A stretch of DNA of 64,000 nucleotides, from the NCBI RefSeq assembly GCF_000375545.1, contig NZ_AQXF01000001.1, positions 422,893-486,892 of the forward strand. The letters run 5' to 3'. A program made the position numbers and the translations under genes. Within the stretch, counting starts at the first letter, position 1; each line of letters begins with the position of its first letter. Below the pieces are notes generated by a model that saw only the letters and a program-made list of their open reading frames with translations, did no database searches and had not been told where the DNA came from. Positions 60,983-64,000 of this stretch are shown piece after piece. Origin of the DNA: Kordiimonas gwangyangensis DSM 19435 = JCM 12864 (GTDB lineage Bacteria > Pseudomonadota > Alphaproteobacteria > Sphingomonadales > Kordiimonadaceae).

Positions 60983-61816
60983 ATGGCTTATGAAACGCTT
61001 GACGTCACCATCAAGGACGGTGTTGCCCATGTGGCGATGAACCGGCCCGAGAAGCTGAATGCCATGAACGGCACCTTCTTCTCGGAAGTGGGCAAGGCGT
61101 TTAAAGCCCTTGATGCCAACCCGGACGTACGCGCGGTAGTGCTTTCCGGCAACGGCAAACATTTCACCGCGGGCCTCGACCTCAAGGAAAGCGCGAGCGT
61201 GCTGGGCGGCGCCGAAGGCGACCCCGCGCGGGTGCGCGACAAGCTCCGCCGTCATATCCTCTGGCTGCAGGACAGCTTCAATGCGGTGGATAATTGCCGC
61301 GTGCCGGTGATTGCCGCTATCCACGGCGCTTGTGTGGGCGGTGGGATCGATCTCATCGCCGCCTGCGATATGCGATTAGCAAGCGAAGATGCCTGGTTCT
61401 CCATCCAGGAAATCAATGTGGCTATCGTCGCGGACCTCGGCACCCTCCAGCGTGCGCCTTACCTATTGCCCCTCGGCATCCTCAAGGAACTGGCCTTTAC
61501 CGGCCGCAAGATGCTGCCGGATGAAGCCCATAGGCTTGGTTTCATCAACCATGTGCACGCAGACAAGGACGCGACACTTGAGGCTGCCTTTAGCCTCGCA
61601 CAAGAAATTGCATCCAAAAGCCCTCTTGCCGTCAGCGGTACAAAAGCGGTACTGAATTATGCACGCGACCATACGGTTGCGGACGGTCTGGACTATGTTG
61701 CAACATGGAATAGCGGTATGTTGCTCGGTGAAGACCTGATGAAAGCAGCGACCGCGACGCTGACGCGGCAAACTGCGGAGTTTGCACCGCTGCTGGCAAG
61801 CGACGCCCCGGCGTGA
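60983..61816 (+). CDS. Crotonase/enoyl-CoA hydratase family protein (dienoyl-CoA isomerase-like)
   Basis: The 277-residue crotonase has the oxyanion-hole segments GKHFTAGLDLKES and IHGACVGGGIDLIAACDMRL (in part). The active-site loop reads NVAIVADLGTLQRAPYLLPL, with an aspartate where the classical hydratase glutamate lies; this D/E pattern is that of the ECH1-like dienoyl-CoA isomerase branch. It would act on unsaturated fatty acyl-CoA. The start is ATG 60983 with a GAGGG site, 66 bp after the M1-like gene. Confidence 0.88.
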   Translation: MAYETLDVTIKDGVAHVAMNRPEKLNAMNGTFFSEVGKAFKALDANPDVRAVVLSGNGKHFTAGLDLKESASVLGGAEGDPARVRDKLRRHILWLQDSFNAVDNCRVPVIAAIHGACVGGGIDLIAACDMRLASEDAWFSIQEINVAIVADLGTLQRAPYLLPLGILKELAFTGRKMLPDEAHRLGFINHVHADKDATLEAAFSLAQEIASKSPLAVSGTKAVLNYARDHTVADGLDYVATWNSGMLLGEDLMKAATATLTRQTAEFAPLLASDAPA

Positions 61817-61856
61817 CGCCCATAGGCTCCCCGGGTGCCTGAGAGGACATTTGGGG

Positions 61857-62774
61857 ATGTTTGAGACTTTCATAGCCTGGGTACAGGAAAACGCCGACCT
61901 CATGGGCGGCCTTGGTACCCTGTGCGCGCTCACCATGTTCCTCTTCACCAATGGTCGTACCATGTATGAACGCTGGACGGCCAAGAAGCGCGGCGAGGGC
62001 CTGAGCAGCGCGAGCCTGCCCGGCCTTGGCTTTGTCGACGCCGCTCCGCCCGCGCCAGAATATGGTGGCCGCACGGCAGTCGCTGTCATGCCGTTCAAGG
62101 AAATGGGCGCGCTGCCGGACCATTTTGCCGAAGGCCTGATGGATGACCTGATCGCCGACCTGCAGGCCGCCAAGTTTGCCACCCCCGCCAAACGCGCGAC
62201 CGAAAAACTGGCCGCGGACGGCATGGCACCACACGAGGTGGCGCGTGAACTGGGCACAAGTTTTGTGCTTGAGGGCAGCATCCGCATGCAGGACAACCGC
62301 TACCGCATCACGGTGCAGCTGCTTGACCGTACGTCCGCCACGCTCTGGTCCGACCGCATCAACATGACCGGCGATGATGTGATGGCCATTCAGGAAGCTG
62401 CCGCGCGCAAGATTGCGGACGCCATCACTGCGCTATCGAAAGGCGAAAGCCCGGATGAGACAGGTGAGACCGCCAAGGGCGGCGACGCGAAGCCATCCGC
62501 TTACCGCACACAAAGCGAAGCGCTCGCTGCGCGCTTCTCGCCCAAAAGCCGCCTTGTGGCGCTCTTGCTGGCGTTTTTTGTCGGCTACTTCGGCGTGCAC
62601 CGCTTCTATGTCGGCCGCTGGCTGACCGGTATCCTTTATATCATCACCTTCGGGCTTTTTGGCATCGGCTGGCTGCTGGATATCCTGTTCATCCTTTTTG
62701 GCGCGCAAACAGACAGCAAGGGCCGGTTCATCCGCATCTGGCTGCCTGACGGGCCCCATACTGCCTCCAGCTGA
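61857..62774 (+). CDS. TolB-like/FlgO-type and TM2 domain membrane protein
   Basis: I chose ATG 61857 (305 residues). Segment 1 is an N-terminal helix (GGLGTLCALTMFLFTNGRTM). The middle domain (VAVMPFKEMGALPDHFAEGL, then VARELGTSFVLEGSIRMQDN) resembles the TolB/FlgO-type domain seen in adenylate-cyclase and CadC proteins. The C-terminus is a TM2 domain with two helices and the GVHRFYVGRWLTGIL motif. The combination is unusual. Function unknown. It lies 40 bp after the crotonase gene. Confidence 0.75.
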   Translation: MFETFIAWVQENADLMGGLGTLCALTMFLFTNGRTMYERWTAKKRGEGLSSASLPGLGFVDAAPPAPEYGGRTAVAVMPFKEMGALPDHFAEGLMDDLIADLQAAKFATPAKRATEKLAADGMAPHEVARELGTSFVLEGSIRMQDNRYRITVQLLDRTSATLWSDRINMTGDDVMAIQEAAARKIADAITALSKGESPDETGETAKGGDAKPSAYRTQSEALAARFSPKSRLVALLLAFFVGYFGVHRFYVGRWLTGILYIITFGLFGIGWLLDILFILFGAQTDSKGRFIRIWLPDGPHTASS

Positions 62775-62782
62775 GCCACACC

Positions 62783-63427
62783 ATGCCCGTATCAACGAAG
62801 ATTTGCGGCCTCACGACCGCCGAACACGCCAACCTTGCCGCCTTTTATGGCGCGCGCTGGCTCGGCTTTGTGTTTTTCGAGCGCTCGCCAAGGAACCTGA
62901 GCCTGCAGGAAGCGCACAGCTTGCGCCGTCACCTGCCCAAGCGGGCGGAACGTGTGGGCGTATTTGTGAATGCCGAACATAATTTTATCGAGGCCGCTGT
63001 GGACGCGCTTGACCTTGATTGGGTGCAACTGCACGGGGACGAATACCCGCACGAAGCCCAGTTGATCCGCGACCGGATGGGTGTTTCCGTCATCAAGGCG
63101 ATTGGCGTGAGCGAACGCGCGGACCTCGCTGAGGCTGACGCCTTCGCCCCGCATGTGGATGCCATCCTTTTTGACGCCAAACCCCCGAAGGGCGCCGACC
63201 TTCCCGGCGGCAACGCGGTCTCCTTCCCGTGGCATATCCTGATGGAACAGAAGTTCACGTTCCCGTGGTTACTTGCGGGGGGGCTGACGGCTTCTAACCT
63301 GCCTGAAGCCATAGCACAAAGTAACGCCCATGCCGTTGATGTTTCCTCAGGCGTCGAAGATGCGCCGGGGCAAAAATCCGGCGAAAAAATTGAGGCCTTT
63401 CTTCGCGCCGCAAAAGCCGTTAGGTAA
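62783..63427 (+). CDS. trpF: Phosphoribosylanthranilate isomerase
   Basis: TrpF isomerises phosphoribosylanthranilate to CdRP in tryptophan synthesis. The 214-residue TIM barrel has KICGLTT with the catalytic cysteine C7, GFVFFERSPRNL, LDWVQLHGDEYP, the aspartate in DAILFDAKPPKG and the phosphate loop LLAGGLTASNLPEAI. It is followed 55 bp later by trpB on the same strand. Confidence 0.95.
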   Translation: MPVSTKICGLTTAEHANLAAFYGARWLGFVFFERSPRNLSLQEAHSLRRHLPKRAERVGVFVNAEHNFIEAAVDALDLDWVQLHGDEYPHEAQLIRDRMGVSVIKAIGVSERADLAEADAFAPHVDAILFDAKPPKGADLPGGNAVSFPWHILMEQKFTFPWLLAGGLTASNLPEAIAQSNAHAVDVSSGVEDAPGQKSGEKIEAFLRAAKAVR

Positions 63428-63482
63428 GTTGGCACGTATAGATACGGTCTTCCGCTTTCTTCTCGAGTAGTAGGGTATCACC

Positions 63483-64000
63483 ATGGTTCTCAACAGCTAT
63501 CGCACCGGCCCCGACGAAAAAGGCCACTTCGGAAAATTTGGCGGACGCTATGTGTCCGAAACCCTGATGCCACTTGTGCACAAGGTGGAGGCCGCCTACC
63601 GCGAGGCGATCCAGGACCCGGCTTACCTGAAGGAGCTGGATGAGCTGAACCGCGTATACATCGGCCGGCCAAGCCCGCTTTATTTTGCCGAGCGGCTGAC
63701 GGAAGAACTGGGCGGCGCGAAGATCTACTTCAAGCGCGAGGAACTGAACCACACCGGTGCGCACAAGATCAACCACGCCATCGGCCAGGTGCTCTTGGCG
63801 AAACGCATGGGCAAGACCCGTGTGATCGCCGAAACCGGCGCGGGCCAGCACGGTGTTGCAACAGCCACAGTGGCTGCGCGCTTCGGCCTCAAATGCACGG
63901 TCTTCATGGGGGCTGTGGACATTGAGCGGCAAAAACCCAACGTATTTCGCATGAAGCTTCTGGGTGCCGAGGTGAAGCCGGTGACCTCCGGTTCCGCCAC
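63483..64000 (+). CDS. trpB: Tryptophan synthase beta subunit (partial, C-terminus off window)
   Basis: TrpB condenses indole with serine using PLP. The visible 172 residues begin [19 protein letters not shown] and include [28 protein letters not shown], the PLP lysine in [12 protein letters not shown] and [13 protein letters not shown]. The frame runs off the end of the window. It forms a trpF-trpB operon; trpA would be expected next. Confidence 0.96.
   Translation, partial: MVLNSYRTGPDEKGHFGKFGGRYVSETLMPLVHKVEAAYREAIQDPAYLKELDELNRVYIGRPSPLYFAERLTEELGGAKIYFKREELNHTGAHKINHAIGQVLLAKRMGKTRVIAETGAGQHGVATATVAARFGLKCTVFMGAVDIERQKPNVFRMKLLGAEVKPVTSGSA

Overview
This window looks like chromosomal DNA of an alphaproteobacterium. 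The GC content is fairly high, about one gene fits in each 0.9 kb, and the gene families are typical of that class: DUF2336, a CtrA-type TTAA-N7-TTAA box, a PAS_5-like sensor, a dnaX-ybaB-recR region with a 4.5S-type SRP RNA next to dnaX, and a LiuR-like MerR regulator in front of beta-oxidation genes. A Kordiimonas-like marine lineage is my guess from overall gene style only. I see no tRNA, rRNA, CRISPR array, insertion sequence or prophage, so most of the window is ordinary core and housekeeping sequence.

Layout. 1-1856: Mla-type lipid transport (mlaF partial, mlaE with a STAS domain). 1993-8828: MmgE/PrpD protein, nucleotidyltransferase, prolyl aminopeptidase, copper chaperone, ferrochelatase, periplasmic deacylase, cation diffusion facilitator. 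8838-10941: LplT-like lysophospholipid carrier and YhhN lysoplasmalogenase. 10990-16300: argB, fumC, DUF2336 and a PAS/GAF/GGDEF cyclase behind a CtrA-like box. 16391-19186: HAD nucleotidase, dapD, dapE. 19187-25207: small genes, recR, ybaB, dnaX and ffs. 25208-38626: nudC, PAS protein, cupin, phhB, serine hydrolase, a deglycation pair (LMW-PTP plus fructosamine kinase), HxlR regulator with oxidoreductase, thpR, arylesterase with LolD/FtsX-type ABC genes, and a Bax-inhibitor-1 protein. 38773-41941: acyltransferase-like membrane protein, MscS, ZntB. 41942-46172: biotin genes bioA-bioB diverging from bioF-bioD. 46364-49790: a LuxR solo and TusA/TIGR02186/TauE sulfur genes. 49910-56284: Mpo1-like protein, MerR regulator and a three-gene fatty-acid oxidation operon. 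56530-64000: XRE/membrane pair, a lipoprotein cluster, a B3/B4-domain protein, a degenerate M1-like protein, a crotonase, a TolB-like/TM2 protein, trpF and trpB (partial).

The most unusual signal is in the non-coding DNA. Four separate upstream regions carry direct repeats of a heptamer close to TGTGCGG with a strict 11-bp period: luxR at 46777, tusA at 47635-47700, dnaX at 24942-24974 and the lipoprotein cluster at 58703-58735. In all four the repeats point toward the downstream gene. The layout (7-bp box plus 4-bp spacer, one helical turn) resembles operators of OmpR/PhoB-type response regulators, but no such regulator is encoded here. I infer a regulon not explained by any gene in the window.

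Other points of interest are a gluzincin-fold protein whose zinc and catalytic residues appear lost, a four-gene insertion between ybaB and recR, a probable structured RNA locus after dapE, and several strong palindromic operators with obvious cognate regulators (HxlR, MerR, XRE).
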